Positions 1 through 8,330 of a DNA stretch of 64,000 nt are shown in pieces. The notes below the pieces were generated by a model, which ran no database searches, was not told the origin of the DNA, and was given only the letters and a program-made list of their open reading frames with translations. This stretch comes from Breznakiella homolactica (GTDB taxonomy: Bacteria; Spirochaetota; Spirochaetia; Treponematales; Breznakiellaceae). The stretch's first letter is position 1, and every line of letters starts with the position of its first letter. Location: positions 3,162,001 to 3,226,000 of the forward strand of contig NZ_CP067089.2 in assembly GCF_016616095.2 (NCBI RefSeq). The letters are read 5' to 3'. The translations under genes and the position numbers were made by a program.

Positions 1-462
1 AAATCTTTTTTTTAAAATATGTCCAATATTTATTCCTTCAAAAATATAGATTGAATCTTTATCAAAAAGAATATTTTTTATCTGAGATTTTGTTAGATTA
101 TTTGTGTAAGTTTCTCCGGCAATTGAAATACATTCCTCAGTTATTCTAATATTCTGAGTTTCTTGCAATTTTTTATTAGCATAATAATGTCTTCTATAAA
201 TTATTGGTAATATTATAGTTTTTAGTACTATTAAAAATAATATAAAAATGATTATGGGCATAAATGTCCTGATAATAAAAAAAGGGGATTCTCTTAACAC
301 GGCTATTAAAACATTATAATTCTGGTAAAAAGTATACAGTAAAAAAACTACTAATCCTGAGTACAGGACACAGCTGAATACCCTGCCAGTCTTTTTTTGA
401 TATGTTTTATTAAATTGAATATAATCAGCTAAACTTATCTTTCCTTTCAGGTTATATTCCAT
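1..462 (-). CDS. YcxB-like membrane protein, C-terminus cut by window edge
   Basis: An open frame starts at the ATG at 462 and runs off the left edge of the window without a stop (154 codons seen). It opens with MEYNLKGKISLADYIQFN, resembling the start of YcxB-like (PF14317) proteins, followed by two hydrophobic stretches at about residues 27-46 and 62-89. A soluble tail with alternating hydrophobic residues then begins, as in that family. The role of YcxB proteins is unknown. The start lies 11 bp after the stop of the gene at 474-1202 on the same strand, so the two are probably co-transcribed. The DNA is clearly more AT-rich than its neighbours. Family call is from remembered pattern. Confidence 0.6.
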   Translation of the reverse strand, partial: MEYNLKGKISLADYIQFNKTYQKKTGRVFSCVLYSGLVVFLLYTFYQNYNVLIAVLRESPFFIIRTFMPIIIFILFLIVLKTIILPIIYRRHYYANKKLQETQNIRITEECISIAGETYTNNLTKSQIKNILFDKDSIYIFEGINIGHILKKRF

Positions 463-473
463 TGTTCTATCCG

Positions 474-1202
474 CTACCGCGAAACATCCGGTATGGCCGC
501 GGGATGTTCTTTCTGCTTTGACTTCCATTTGAAGGCGTTATACAGGGTGCACCATACGCTTATCCGCAGCGCAATCCAGATTACCATGGTCATGCCGTTT
601 GTTCCCGAAGCTATGCTGCCGGGTACCGCAAGTATATAGTCAAGCATTTCGATTATCGAAACAACCATTCCCGCGATAAGAGCAAACCGCGTCCACTGCG
701 CGTATTTTACAGCCGCGGCTGCTATCAGTAACAATGGAATGAGATAGAGCGTACTGGAAATACCGGCCACTAAATGGGATGAATATTCACTGAAAGTACT
801 GAAGTAAGTAAAAAGCGACTTTACCGCCAGAATGAACAGTAAAGCGTATAACGCTGTCCGGCCGTTTTTGATATGGGTCCCGGGGTCAGTTACCGTATGC
901 TGAACCGGGATGCCGTCAACCTCAATACCGATTCCGTTAACTTTTCCGATAAATACTGAATAGGCGGCATTTTCAATCCACAGAGTAATCTTTACCGGGG
1001 TCGAGCCCTTCTGTATTTCATACGTAAATCTGGTGTTTGGTTTATCCGCGGTCATAACCGGGGTGCCATTATAGAGCAATTCCAGACTGGGATTTTTTCC
1101 TTTGAAATAATGGGCCTCAAAGGTTTCGTTCTGGACCGAAAAGGAATATATTATTTTCTTGGTTTGTTTTTCCTTCGCGGCCGCGGCTTCGATTACGTTC
1201 AT
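474..1202 (-). CDS. Membrane protein of unknown function (242 aa)
   Basis: The frame is open from 1268, but the start at 1202 is preferred because GGAGGAAC sits directly before that ATG; the 22 upstream codons include the parS palindrome, which reads as MFHVKH. The N-terminal ~110 residues are polar and strand-rich with no signal peptide. Four hydrophobic helices follow (beginning near ALYALLFILAV, LYLIPLLLIAAA, FALIAGMVVSII and MVIWIALRISVW). I do not recognise the family. It heads a two-gene minus-strand unit with the YcxB-like gene. The soluble-domain-then-membrane arrangement suggests a cytosolic or regulatory head on a membrane anchor, but this is inference. Confidence 0.6.
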   Translation of the reverse strand: MNVIEAAAAKEKQTKKIIYSFSVQNETFEAHYFKGKNPSLELLYNGTPVMTADKPNTRFTYEIQKGSTPVKITLWIENAAYSVFIGKVNGIGIEVDGIPVQHTVTDPGTHIKNGRTALYALLFILAVKSLFTYFSTFSEYSSHLVAGISSTLYLIPLLLIAAAAVKYAQWTRFALIAGMVVSIIEMLDYILAVPGSIASGTNGMTMVIWIALRISVWCTLYNAFKWKSKQKEHPAAIPDVSR

Positions 1203-1251
1203 TGTTCCTCCGGTGGTTTTGTCTGCAAAATTGGCTGGGTACACCGGGAAA

Positions 1252-1267
1252 TGTTTCACGTGAAACA
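1252..1267. promoter_or_regulatory. parS: parS centromere-like ParB binding site
   Basis: TGTTTCACGTGAAACA is a perfect 16-bp palindrome matching the well-known chromosomal parS consensus (TGTTNCACGTGAAACA). The dyad extends to 26 bp (1247-1272). It lies just upstream of the membrane protein gene at 474-1202 and in the gap before arfB. ParB (Spo0J) binds such sites and loads SMC. In most bacteria they cluster in the origin-proximal part of the chromosome. Confidence 0.93.
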
Positions 1268-1286
1268 TTTCCTCCGGATTTCTTGG

Positions 1287-1703
1287 TTAATCTTCGGCGG
1301 AAAAACGGCGGCCGGCCTTTTTTTGGCTGTGGAGCCGCTTCGATTGGAGCCGCTGTTCCTTGGCCGCTTTGCCCGGCTTGGTGGGTTTCCGGTACTTTGG
1401 AATCCGTACGGCTGAGCTTATTATGGTCTCCATCCGGGAAAAAGCCCGTTCCGTATTGGTCCGCTGGGACCGTTCCTCACTGGAATTGATTACGATTTCG
1501 TCCTCATTGGTGATCCGTGAGGCGAGAACCGTCCTGAGCCGGGCCGTTTCCTGTTCCGTAAGGCCCTCCAGGCGGTCAAGTCTGACCCTCAGGGTTACCT
1601 TGGTATTCAGTTTATTTACGTTCTGTCCGCCGGGGCCGCCTGACCGGGAATGGGTAATTTCCGCGGCGGCCCGGATGGAGTCATGAAGAAGCCGGGGATC
1701 CAT
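1287..1703 (-). CDS. arfB: ArfB-type peptidyl-tRNA hydrolase (class I release factor-like)
   Basis: The protein has 138 residues, the usual size for ArfB (YaeJ), a one-domain relative of release factors that rescues stalled ribosomes by hydrolysing peptidyl-tRNA. The catalytic GGQ motif is at residues 25-27 within SGGPGGQNVNK. The C-terminus is the basic lysine/arginine-rich tail (PGKAAKEQRLQSKRLHSQKK) that enters the mRNA channel of vacant ribosomes. It lacks the codon-recognition domain of RF1/RF2. It starts 29 bp after the metK stop on the same strand and may be co-transcribed with it. No clear ribosome-binding site precedes the ATG. Confidence 0.9.
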   Translation of the reverse strand: MDPRLLHDSIRAAAEITHSRSGGPGGQNVNKLNTKVTLRVRLDRLEGLTEQETARLRTVLASRITNEDEIVINSSEERSQRTNTERAFSRMETIISSAVRIPKYRKPTKPGKAAKEQRLQSKRLHSQKKAGRRFSAED

Positions 1704-1732
1704 GGTTCAATCGGTAAAACACCGGACCGTCA

Positions 1733-2902
1733 TCAGTCCAGCGCCGCCTTGAGGGCGGCTGTTTTATCGGTCTCTTCCCAGGGGAATCCGCTTCTGCCGA
1801 AGTGGCCGTAGGAAGCCGTTTTCCGGTAAATGGGCCTGCGGAGATCCAGGGCCGTGATGATACCCGCGGGGGACAGGTCGAATACCTTGGGAATCGCCCG
1901 GGAAATACTGCCTTCATCCACCGTCGCGGTCCCGAAGGTGTCAACCATGACCGAGACAGGGAAGGGGACGCCGATGGCGTAGGCCAGTTCCAGCTCGCAC
2001 CGTTCCGCGAGTCCCGCCGCAACAATGTTCTTTGCCACGTAGCGGGCCATGTAGGCGGCGGACCGGTCGACCTTGGTCGGGTCTTTGCCGGAGAACGCGC
2101 CGCCGCCGTGGCGGCCCATGCCGCCGTAGGTATCGACAATGATTTTCCGTCCCGTCAGTCCCGTGTCGCCGAAGGGGCCGCCGATTACGAACCGTCCCGT
2201 GGGATTGATGAAGAATTTGGTGTCTTTATCCAGCAGTCCCGTGGGTTCCAGTATGGGTTTAATGATTTCGTTGATTATGGTTTCCCGGATTACCTCATAG
2301 GAAATACCGTCGTCATGCTGATGGGATACCACCACCGCGTCGATCCGGACCGGTTTATGGCCGTCGTATTCGACGGTAACCTGGCTTTTCGCGTCCGGGC
2401 GCAGCCAGGGTATGATTTTTGATTTCCTGAGAACCGTTGCCTTATCGAGAATTTTATGGGCCAGAATGATGGGCATGGGCATGAGTTCCGGGGTTTCATT
2501 GCAGGCGAACCCGAACATCATACCCTGGTCGCCGGCGCCCTGCATGCCCCGGTACTCCTCCAGGCCGGTTCCGGAAACCCCCTGGCTGATATCCGGTGAC
2601 TGGCTGTGGATCATATCCAGAACAGCCATGGAATCGCAGTCGAGGCCGTACGCGGGATTTGTATACCCGACATCCCGCACTACGGATCTGACAATATCCT
2701 GAAAGTCAACAAAGGTATTGGTGGTGATTTCACCGCCCACCAGCACCATGGCGGTTGACGCGAAGGTCTCGCAGGCGACACGGCTCTGGGGATCATCCTT
2801 AAGGCAGGCGTCCAGAATGGCGTCGGATATCTGGTCGCAGAGTTTATCGGGATGGCCTTCTCCAACGGATTCGGAAGTAAAAAAGTAGCGGCGTTTTTCC
2901 AT
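1733..2902 (-). CDS. metK: S-adenosylmethionine synthetase
   Basis: A 389-residue MetK, the normal length for the family. It makes S-adenosylmethionine from methionine and ATP, releasing phosphate and pyrophosphate. The N-terminal ATP/metal loop [19 protein letters not shown] is at residues 11-29, and the signatures [12 protein letters not shown] (ATP site) and [19 protein letters not shown] (P-loop-like) are present. The start is supported by AAAGGAGC before the ATG. A TATAAT -10 element is present on the minus strand at 2937-2932. I looked for a SAM riboswitch in the leader and saw none. Confidence 0.97.
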   Translation of the reverse strand: MEKRRYFFTSESVGEGHPDKLCDQISDAILDACLKDDPQSRVACETFASTAMVLVGGEITTNTFVDFQDIVRSVVRDVGYTNPAYGLDCDSMAVLDMIHSQSPDISQGVSGTGLEEYRGMQGAGDQGMMFGFACNETPELMPMPIILAHKILDKATVLRKSKIIPWLRPDAKSQVTVEYDGHKPVRIDAVVVSHQHDDGISYEVIRETIINEIIKPILEPTGLLDKDTKFFINPTGRFVIGGPFGDTGLTGRKIIVDTYGGMGRHGGGAFSGKDPTKVDRSAAYMARYVAKNIVAAGLAERCELELAYAIGVPFPVSVMVDTFGTATVDEGSISRAIPKVFDLSPAGIITALDLRRPIYRKTASYGHFGRSGFPWEETDKTAALKAALD

Positions 2903-3060
2903 AATACAGCTCCTTTGAAATAATAATAACGATTATACCCCGCGGGAAAGCCTTTTTTGCGCAGAGCAGCGGGGCCTATCCGCGGTAAAAAAAATAATTG
3001 TATATAATATATAGAATTACTGGTTAATTCTGTCCGGGATATTCGACGTTTATTATACCA

Positions 3061-3990
3061 TTATTCATAGCGGTTGTATATACGGCGGACCAGTTCCTGC
3101 AGCCGCTGCCGCATGTGCCGGGGTTCGATGATTTCGCAGGAATCACCGAAACTCAGCAGGTAGCCGTATGCCCACTCATTGTCGGGGAGTTCAATGTCCG
3201 CGGTGTATCCGCCGTATTCATCGGGATATACCGCTTCATCCCCGTATACCGAGGCAATCTCCTCGGCGATCCGTTTATCGATCCTCAGGATAACCCGTTC
3301 CCGGCGCTCGTCACCGCCGGGGGAATGGTCCAGCGCCTCCCATATCCCCTCCCGGTATGAAAAACGCTCCCCGCTGATTTCCAGGTCCCGCATCCGGGAC
3401 AGCTTGAAGGTCCGCGCTTCCTTTCTGGTACGGCAGTAACCCTGCACGAACCAGTCGATCCCTTTGAGCAGGAGCCGGTAGGGCTCGGCTTCCCGCCGGC
3501 TTTTTTGGTACAGCCGGTCCCCGTAGGTAAAGAACAGTACCCGCTGTTCTTCTATGGCCGACCGGGCGGTATCCAGGGCCGGCTGGAGATCCCGCCGGGT
3601 ATGCCATGGGCTGAGATCAATTTTTATACGGCGCACATCGGACTCAATGCGCTGCTGTTCCCCTTCGGGGATCATTCCCCTGATTTTTGCTAGGGTTGTG
3701 ACGATTTCACTGTCATCCATTGATGTACGGATACTGCCCAGCCCCAGGAGCAGGGAAGTGATGTCCGCCGTGTTGAACAGACGTTTTTCGACCTTATAGG
3801 AATCCAGAATGCCCACACCGCCGCCGGGGCCGGTATAACTTACAATGGGAATTCCTGCCATATTTATGGCATCAATATCCCGGTAAATCGTTCTGGTACT
3901 GACTTCAAACATTTCCGCCAGAACCGGGGCGCTTATTTTTTCCCGCTCCAGAAGGATCATTATAATCGCTATGAGCCGGTCGATTTTCAT
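3061..3990 (-). CDS. YafY-type transcriptional regulator (HTH + WYL domain)
   Basis: About 309 residues from the preferred ATG at 3990 (MKIDRLIAII); an earlier ATG at 4014 would overlap the operator-like repeat. The N-terminal helix-turn-helix (LAEMFEVSTRTIYRDIDAIN) is of the HTH_11/DeoR kind. A linker is followed by a WYL ligand-sensing domain and a WCX-like C-terminus ending in LRQRLQELVRRIYNRYE-type helices. Proteins of this architecture usually control a divergent neighbour. Here the neighbour is the PPOX-fold gene at 4071, and the shared gap holds an inverted repeat at 4009-4024. Confidence 0.88.
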   Translation of the reverse strand: MKIDRLIAIIMILLEREKISAPVLAEMFEVSTRTIYRDIDAINMAGIPIVSYTGPGGGVGILDSYKVEKRLFNTADITSLLLGLGSIRTSMDDSEIVTTLAKIRGMIPEGEQQRIESDVRRIKIDLSPWHTRRDLQPALDTARSAIEEQRVLFFTYGDRLYQKSRREAEPYRLLLKGIDWFVQGYCRTRKEARTFKLSRMRDLEISGERFSYREGIWEALDHSPGGDERRERVILRIDKRIAEEIASVYGDEAVYPDEYGGYTADIELPDNEWAYGYLLSFGDSCEIIEPRHMRQRLQELVRRIYNRYE

Positions 3991-4008
3991 ACTTAAAAAA
4001 TATATCCA

Positions 4009-4024
4009 TGACATACAGCTGTCA
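4009..4024. promoter_or_regulatory. Inverted repeat, candidate operator for the WYL regulator
   Basis: TGACA-tacagc-TGTCA is a dyad with five-base arms and a six-base spacer, placed in the gap between the divergent WYL regulator and PPOX-fold genes. Position and symmetry suggest an operator used for autoregulation and for control of the neighbour. The short arms make this a suggestion rather than a proof. Confidence 0.5.
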
Positions 4025-4070
4025 AGGATATGTGATACCCTTCACTATCAAAATTACGAAGGAGTTATTT

Positions 4071-4520
4071 ATGGAAATCATGTTCAGTGAAGCGGCTGAG
4101 GTTCTCTGGGATCAGATCGGCCCGGGAAAAAATATGGTCCTGGCTACCCGGAACGGGAAGGGAGTCAGCGCGCGTACGGTCAGCGCCGCGGCTTCGGAGG
4201 GAACGCTGGTATTCCTCACATTCTCGGATTCCCGGAAATACCGCCAGATGAAGGACCGCCGGGAGGCGGCTTTCTGTATCGACGGAATTCAGCTTACCGG
4301 AGAAGTCACCTTCCGCGGTCTTCCGGGGGATGAGCAAAACCGGGTTTCCGCGGCGGCCATCCAAAAGGCGTTCCCGGAGTGGTTTGCCCTTTATTCAGTT
4401 ATGCCCGGAGCGGAAGTGATCGCCTTTACCCCGGAAACAGCCGCCGTCCCCGCGGATGAAAAACACATTTACACCATTGATTTCGTGAACCAGCGGGCGG
4501 AAAAAAGCGCCATCGGGTAA
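4071..4520 (+). CDS. Pyridoxamine 5'-phosphate oxidase-like flavin-binding protein
   Basis: 149 residues from the ATG at 4071, which follows GAAGGAG at the right distance. The sequence shows a split-barrel PPOX-fold pattern: NMVLATRNGKGVSARTVSA, then TLVFLTFSDSRKYRQMK, then a barrel strand LTGEVTFRG. Such small proteins bind FMN, F420 or haem and are often annotated as general stress or flavin reductase proteins; true PNPOx residues cannot be asserted. It is divergent from the WYL regulator and is likely its target. No signal peptide, so cytoplasmic. Confidence 0.8.
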   Translation: MEIMFSEAAEVLWDQIGPGKNMVLATRNGKGVSARTVSAAASEGTLVFLTFSDSRKYRQMKDRREAAFCIDGIQLTGEVTFRGLPGDEQNRVSAAAIQKAFPEWFALYSVMPGAEVIAFTPETAAVPADEKHIYTIDFVNQRAEKSAIG

Positions 4521-4555
4521 CCCGGCAGGGGCCCCGCATTAGACCTGATTACTCA

Positions 4556-4700
4556 GCAAAGAAGCATGGAGATACCGGGTTCGGGGGTCCTGCCTGGGCA
4601 CAGGAGATATGGCTCCTCGTCGGCCTTTGGCCTCGAAAGTCGCTCATATCCCCTGTGCCCAGGCACCCCGCGTTACCAGTACAACACCATGCTTTTTTGC
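4556..4700. repeat. Nested palindromic element E1 (type A)
   Basis: Outer arms GCAAAGAAGCATGG (4556-4569) and CCATGCTTTTTTGC (4687-4700) pair at 13 of 14 positions. Inside lies the shared core, here on the minus strand (GCGTTACC at 4670-4677, GGGGGTCC on the other side). A 19-bp stem, 4591-4609 with 4647-4665, pairs at 18 of 19 positions. The loop holds the tcggcctttggcctcga hairpin also found in E2, E5 and E9. Weaker outermost arms (GCATTA / TAATGC) flank it. No coding capacity. The stretch from 4701 to 4860 holds only element-like flanking sequence. Confidence 0.85.
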
Positions 4701-4860
4701 TGCTTTCTCTGTACATAATGCCGGTATCCAACCTTAGATGGGGGTTGGGTATGGGAGAGCTTTTCCGGTGTGGTGTGAGAAGCTGGAAAGGAATACCTTT
4801 AGGAAGGGTACATGACCGCAGAACCCACGCTACCTCTGCTGAACCGGTAAGCATACCCAG

Positions 4861-5120
4861 GGACTCGAAGAGGGGGTAGTGTAAGACCCGCGGAGCGGGG
4901 CTGAAACGAGGGGGAGCAGCCCTCTTGACCGGGCAGTACCGAGCCGGTTAAGCCGGAAGGCACCCGGGCGTACTGGCTGCGCCGGGTGTCAGGGAAAAAC
5001 GGTGTTGAGCGGCTTTCGAGGCCGCAGGCCGACGAGGAGCCAACACCGTTTTTCCCTGACGGGCCCCGCGAACCGGTATCTCCGGGTGCCTTCCGGCTTG
5101 TCAGACCCGGTGCTCCCCCC
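4861..5120. repeat. Nested palindromic element E2 (type B)
   Basis: It begins with a GGGGGTAG-type segment and a small hairpin, then GGGGGAGCA at 4910-4918, matched by TGCTCCCCC at 5111-5119. The middle arms AAGCCGGAAGGCACCCGG (4950-4967) and CCGGGTGCCTTCCGGCTT (5082-5099) are perfectly paired over 18 bp. The core GCCGGGTGTC...GACGGGCCCC brackets a perfect 20-bp stem (4988-5007 with 5041-5060). The inner loop repeats the hairpin of E1 in the opposite orientation. The element ends four bases before the TTGACA box at 5124. Confidence 0.88.
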
Positions 5121-5123
5121 ATA

Positions 5124-5154
5124 TTGACAAAATATCTGTATTCTCTGATATTTT
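5124..5154 (+). promoter_or_regulatory. Sigma-70-like promoter for the FMN-binding protein gene
   Basis: TTGACA at 5124-5129 is followed at a 17-19 base spacing by an AT-rich -10 (GATATTTT, 5147-5154). It reads toward the gene at 5220 and directly abuts the right end of element E2. Confidence 0.6.
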
Positions 5155-5219
5155 AATGAGAAAAGGGTTACAAATCATATTCTTTGTTTGTTTGTAATAA
5201 AGCAGGAGGCTTATCGTAT

Positions 5220-6017
5220 ATGATGAGAAAATTTGGATTAATTGCGGTTATTGCGGTTGTTGCAGCCGCTGCGGCTGGTGCCCAGACTTTACAGGACGGT
5301 TTTTTCTTTGCCCAGGATGACCGGTTTTCTTCCGACGGATGGCGGAATCAGGTTGTTCTTGAGGTAAAAGGCGGCAAGATTACTTCCGCCAACTGGAACG
5401 GCACAAACATCATTCCGGGTGTTCAGGACCGGAAAGGCTACGCCGCTTCCAACAGCGCGGCAGCCGATTGGGCTTCCCAGGCGCAGAAGGCCGAACAGTA
5501 TCTGGTGGGCAATCAGAATATCAACTTTAACCAGTATAATGACCAGGGTGTTACCACCGCCATCAGCGGTGTCACTATTCCGGTAAAACCCTTCTTTGAT
5601 CTGGTACGGAAAGCGGCTTCGTCCAACCCCGTGCCCAAGGGCATTTATAACAAGGACGGATGGTACTTCGGAATCGCCCCGGATTTCGATCCCTTCGGGA
5701 CCAAGGATACTGCCCTGATCACCGTGGTGAACGGAACCATTGTGGATGCCATCTGGAACGGCGTTTTCCGGGACGCCAATAAGAGCTCAAAGATTGTCGA
5801 GTCGAATTCCGGCCGCTACAACATGGTACGCCTCGGAAAGGCCCGCTCCGAATGGCACGTCCAGGCGGCGGTGGGCGGAGCGGCTCTGGTACGGGCCCAG
5901 GATCCCACCCGGATTCCCGTCAAGGCCGATAAGAAAACAGACGCGGTCAGCGGTGTTTCCATCATGATGAAGGACTTCCTTGATACCGCGAACCGGGCTC
6001 TCCAGCCTGCCCGCTAA
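5220..6017 (+). CDS. Secreted protein with two FMN-binding-domain-like repeats
   Basis: 265 residues from the ATG at 5220 (AGGAGG at 5204-5209; a second ATG follows directly). The start is a signal peptide (LIAVIAVVAAAAAGAQ). The mature part holds two related units. Each begins with DG[FW]-x-F and a strand ending in an I-x-[SD]-A-x-WNG turn (KITSANWNGTN and TIVDAIWNGVF), and each ends in an SGV[TS] motif (TTAISGVT near residue 115, TDAVSGVS near residue 247) before a helix. These resemble FMN_bind domains, where FMN is attached to Thr/Ser in D-x-x-SGA-[ST]. Likely a periplasmic electron-transfer or flavin-sensing protein. The first unit lacks the usual Asp. Confidence 0.7.
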   Translation: MMRKFGLIAVIAVVAAAAAGAQTLQDGFFFAQDDRFSSDGWRNQVVLEVKGGKITSANWNGTNIIPGVQDRKGYAASNSAAADWASQAQKAEQYLVGNQNINFNQYNDQGVTTAISGVTIPVKPFFDLVRKAASSNPVPKGIYNKDGWYFGIAPDFDPFGTKDTALITVVNGTIVDAIWNGVFRDANKSSKIVESNSGRYNMVRLGKARSEWHVQAAVGGAALVRAQDPTRIPVKADKKTDAVSGVSIMMKDFLDTANRALQPAR

Positions 6018-6035
6018 AGGATCGATCACAGCATA

Positions 6036-6066
6036 AAAAAGGGCTGTCCGGAAGGACAGCCCTTTT
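6036..6066. terminator. Bidirectional intrinsic terminator
   Basis: GGGCTGTCC (6041-6049) pairs perfectly with GGACAGCCC (6054-6062) over a four-base loop. A-tracts precede it and TTTT follows, so it can end transcription from both the plus-strand FMN-binding gene and the convergent LysM gene. Confidence 0.9.
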
Positions 6067-6088
6067 ATTTTGCCTGTCTGGATGCGGC

Positions 6089-6538
6089 TCAGAGAGAATC
6101 CGCGATTTCCAGCAGCTTCTGTTCCATCGCGGTATTTCCTTTTTTGTTATACACTCCCGCGATATCGCTGAAAAAGACCTTCATTTTTCCCCGGGCTTCG
6201 GGGTCGTCAAGGTTTTTCTGCAGATCCGGGATGGACAGTTTCATACCCGGCTCAATCAGGTCCGGATCAAGAACCACATCGCTGGAGGCCAGCATAATCA
6301 GCGGGAAATAGTATCCCTTGTCGGAGCCGTAATATTTTACGGTAATGGCGGAAAGGGTGTCCCCTTTGACCACTTCATAGGATTTTGCTCCATCGAGAAT
6401 AAGGCTCGACCGGTACCGGTTATATACTTTTTTAAATGCGGCGTTCGCGTCATCCTGGCTGAATTCCCCGCTGGTAGCGCAGGAAACCGCAAGAAGAACC
6501 GCGAACACGAGTGTTACAGCAGGTACAATTCTTTTCAT
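6089..6538 (-). CDS. LysM-domain lipoprotein
   Basis: 149 residues with AGGAGG before the ATG. The N-terminus is a lipoprotein signal with lipobox LAVSC at residues 16-20. A LysM domain begins near residue 54 (YEVVKGDTLSAITVKYYG) and ends near PGMKLSIP, which marks peptidoglycan binding. A charged helical tail follows. Probably tethered to the outer membrane or periplasmic face of the inner membrane and touching the cell wall. It stands alone, facing the FMN-binding gene across a shared terminator. Confidence 0.9.
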   Translation of the reverse strand: MKRIVPAVTLVFAVLLAVSCATSGEFSQDDANAAFKKVYNRYRSSLILDGAKSYEVVKGDTLSAITVKYYGSDKGYYFPLIMLASSDVVLDPDLIEPGMKLSIPDLQKNLDDPEARGKMKVFFSDIAGVYNKKGNTAMEQKLLEIADSL

Positions 6539-6614
6539 TCAAATCCTCCTAGAAAAAAGTATATCGCAGTGAAAAAAATTAATCCCGCTGAAAACAGTAC
6601 ATTATTTTAAATAA

Positions 6615-7568
6615 TTGTCATATAAAAATTACACCAACTTATCTACAGTAATAAAAGATGAGGTGCGTGTTTTGTACAGAGAAAGAATACAACAGCTTTT
6701 CGGCGGAGAAGTGGTCAGCTCGATTCGGGATAATGTATACCTTCTGGAACGGAATAACCGGCGGTATGTTGCCAAGGTCAGCAACAATTCATTTAACCAT
6801 TTCGTGTATTCCAGCGAACTCTACCAGAATACTGCCATCAACGACCCCGATTCGCTGCTCAGCAAAAAAATCGGATTCCGCTATGATGGAAAAAACTACT
6901 TTGTCCTTGAAAAGTACGTTGAAGGCGATACGGATCCGGAAACCATCAGGGCAATTATGCCCGGTATTTTTTATAAAATAGGGGTATTCCACAGGGAGAA
7001 CAAGGCCGAAGGGCGGGTCTGGTCCATGTATTCCGACGGCAGGAAGTTTGATTCCATTGAGGATATGGTACGGTATGAATTCTCCTACCATGAAAGTTAC
7101 TGGGAGGATACCAAAACCCTGGATCCCTGCCTCAGCGCGGTGATGAATCTTACCAAAGGCTTCCGGACCGTGCTCCACGGGGACCTGCACTTGGGCAATG
7201 TGATCCTCAGGGACAGCGGACCTGTCCTGATAGATACCGAATGGTCCGCTTTAAGCCTCAATATGTTTGAATTTGAGCACGTTGATTTTTTTGGTATCAG
7301 CAGGGATTACAGCGAAAAAGTGACCGACAATGCCCTGGACTGTTACCGGGCGTATTTTTACGCCCTTGGAATTAACGAAAAAATCTCCAATGAGCTGATC
7401 CGGGGGTACAATGTCCTTAAGGTGATGCGGAAGAATACCTATGACCGGTATTACAAAAACTATGAAGACTTAAAAAAGATTCCCGGCCTGCTCCAGCGGG
7501 TTCTGGCCTGGCCGGCCAGCGGGATGGAACAGATCAGTATGCCTGTCCTTCCGGCAGCCGCTCCCTGA
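6615..7568 (+). CDS. Aminoglycoside phosphotransferase/choline kinase-like protein
   Basis: The APH-type kinase fold is shown by the catalytic loop VLHGDLHLGNVIL and the metal-binding segment LIDTEW, with an N-lobe hinge YFVLEKYVEGD. The substrate is not predictable; such enzymes phosphorylate hydroxyls of sugars, choline, aminoglycosides or Ser/Thr. The start is uncertain because no ATG is usable. The frame opens at a TTG at 6615 without a ribosome-binding site, while GATGAGG at 6657-6663 would serve a TTG at 6672, giving 298 residues. The 3' end overlaps the convergent thioesterase gene by 35 bp. Confidence 0.75.
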   Translation: MSYKNYTNLSTVIKDEVRVLYRERIQQLFGGEVVSSIRDNVYLLERNNRRYVAKVSNNSFNHFVYSSELYQNTAINDPDSLLSKKIGFRYDGKNYFVLEKYVEGDTDPETIRAIMPGIFYKIGVFHRENKAEGRVWSMYSDGRKFDSIEDMVRYEFSYHESYWEDTKTLDPCLSAVMNLTKGFRTVLHGDLHLGNVILRDSGPVLIDTEWSALSLNMFEFEHVDFFGISRDYSEKVTDNALDCYRAYFYALGINEKISNELIRGYNVLKVMRKNTYDRYYKNYEDLKKIPGLLQRVLAWPASGMEQISMPVLPAAAP

Positions 7569-8268
7569 ATTCCATCACGGCATAGGGCGCCCCGGATGTA
7601 TTTGCGAGAATGACCGAAAAGGTTCCTCCGTCATTGCGGTGGGTATGGGGAACCAGGATATCCCCTTCCACCGCGGCCGTTTTGTATTCGGCCCGCATCA
7701 TTCCCGGGGTAAAATCGTCCGGCACGTAATTTGAAGCAATATCCACATACCGGGCGTTATTCATGTGGCCGTATTTATCCAGGTGCTGTTTATGGACAAC
7801 GATGTTCTCTTCCGTTGATTCCATGGTATCGGGCAGCCGGACCCTGCGGGAAAGGACTTCCATGTCCAGCGGTTCATGGATTACCACGGAATGGAGTATT
7901 TCCTTGGGCAGGCGGGTGGGCGTTCTTTTCTGCAGATCGATGAACGGACCGATGGCCGCGGAGCCGATACAGAGGCTGCCGGAGTCCGTGTACACGGCGC
8001 TGCTCCGGTAGCCGAAAAGGCTGTCGCAGCCGCAGACCCATGATTTTACGGTTACTTCTTCGCCGTACGCCGGCAGCCGTAAAATATTCATCTGGCGGTA
8101 GGTCAGGTACATGCCCGTCCCGCGGCTGCTGAAATACCCGGTGAGTTCCGGGTCGTCATCCATCTGGAACCATGACGCGTTCTGCAGAAGGTCCACAGCG
8201 GAACCGAGCTTCAGAAGGCCGTCTTTTCCGATATGGCCCATGCCGATTTTTATTGAATATTCATACAT
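7534..8268 (-). CDS. FatA-type acyl-ACP thioesterase
   Basis: 244 residues from the ATG at 8268 (GGAG nine bases upstream); the open frame begins earlier at 8304. Two hot-dog halves are visible. The first covers roughly residues 1-130 with a DLLQNASWFQ helix. The second includes HLDKYGHMNNARYVD, the conserved N-x-H/GH-x-NN segment of acyl-ACP thioesterases. The enzyme releases fatty acids from acyl carrier protein in the cytoplasm. A second, different copy lies at 37305-38048. It may be read together with the MATE gene upstream on the same strand (62-bp gap). Confidence 0.85.
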   Translation of the reverse strand: MYEYSIKIGMGHIGKDGLLKLGSAVDLLQNASWFQMDDDPELTGYFSSRGTGMYLTYRQMNILRLPAYGEEVTVKSWVCGCDSLFGYRSSAVYTDSGSLCIGSAAIGPFIDLQKRTPTRLPKEILHSVVIHEPLDMEVLSRRVRLPDTMESTEENIVVHKQHLDKYGHMNNARYVDIASNYVPDDFTPGMMRAEYKTAAVEGDILVPHTHRNDGGTFSVILANTSGAPYAVMEFRERLPEGQAY

Positions 8269-8330
8269 GCCGGTTTCTCCGGGGTATATTCTAAAAGAAT
8301 ACACCCCCGTGTGTCACCCTTCGGGGAATA

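Noticed and set aside
2903-3060. SAM riboswitch upstream of metK
   Set aside because: I looked for conserved SAM-I, SAM-II and SAM-III segments in the leader and found none; the only feature is a TATAAT box and a short GAATTA/TAATTC dyad.
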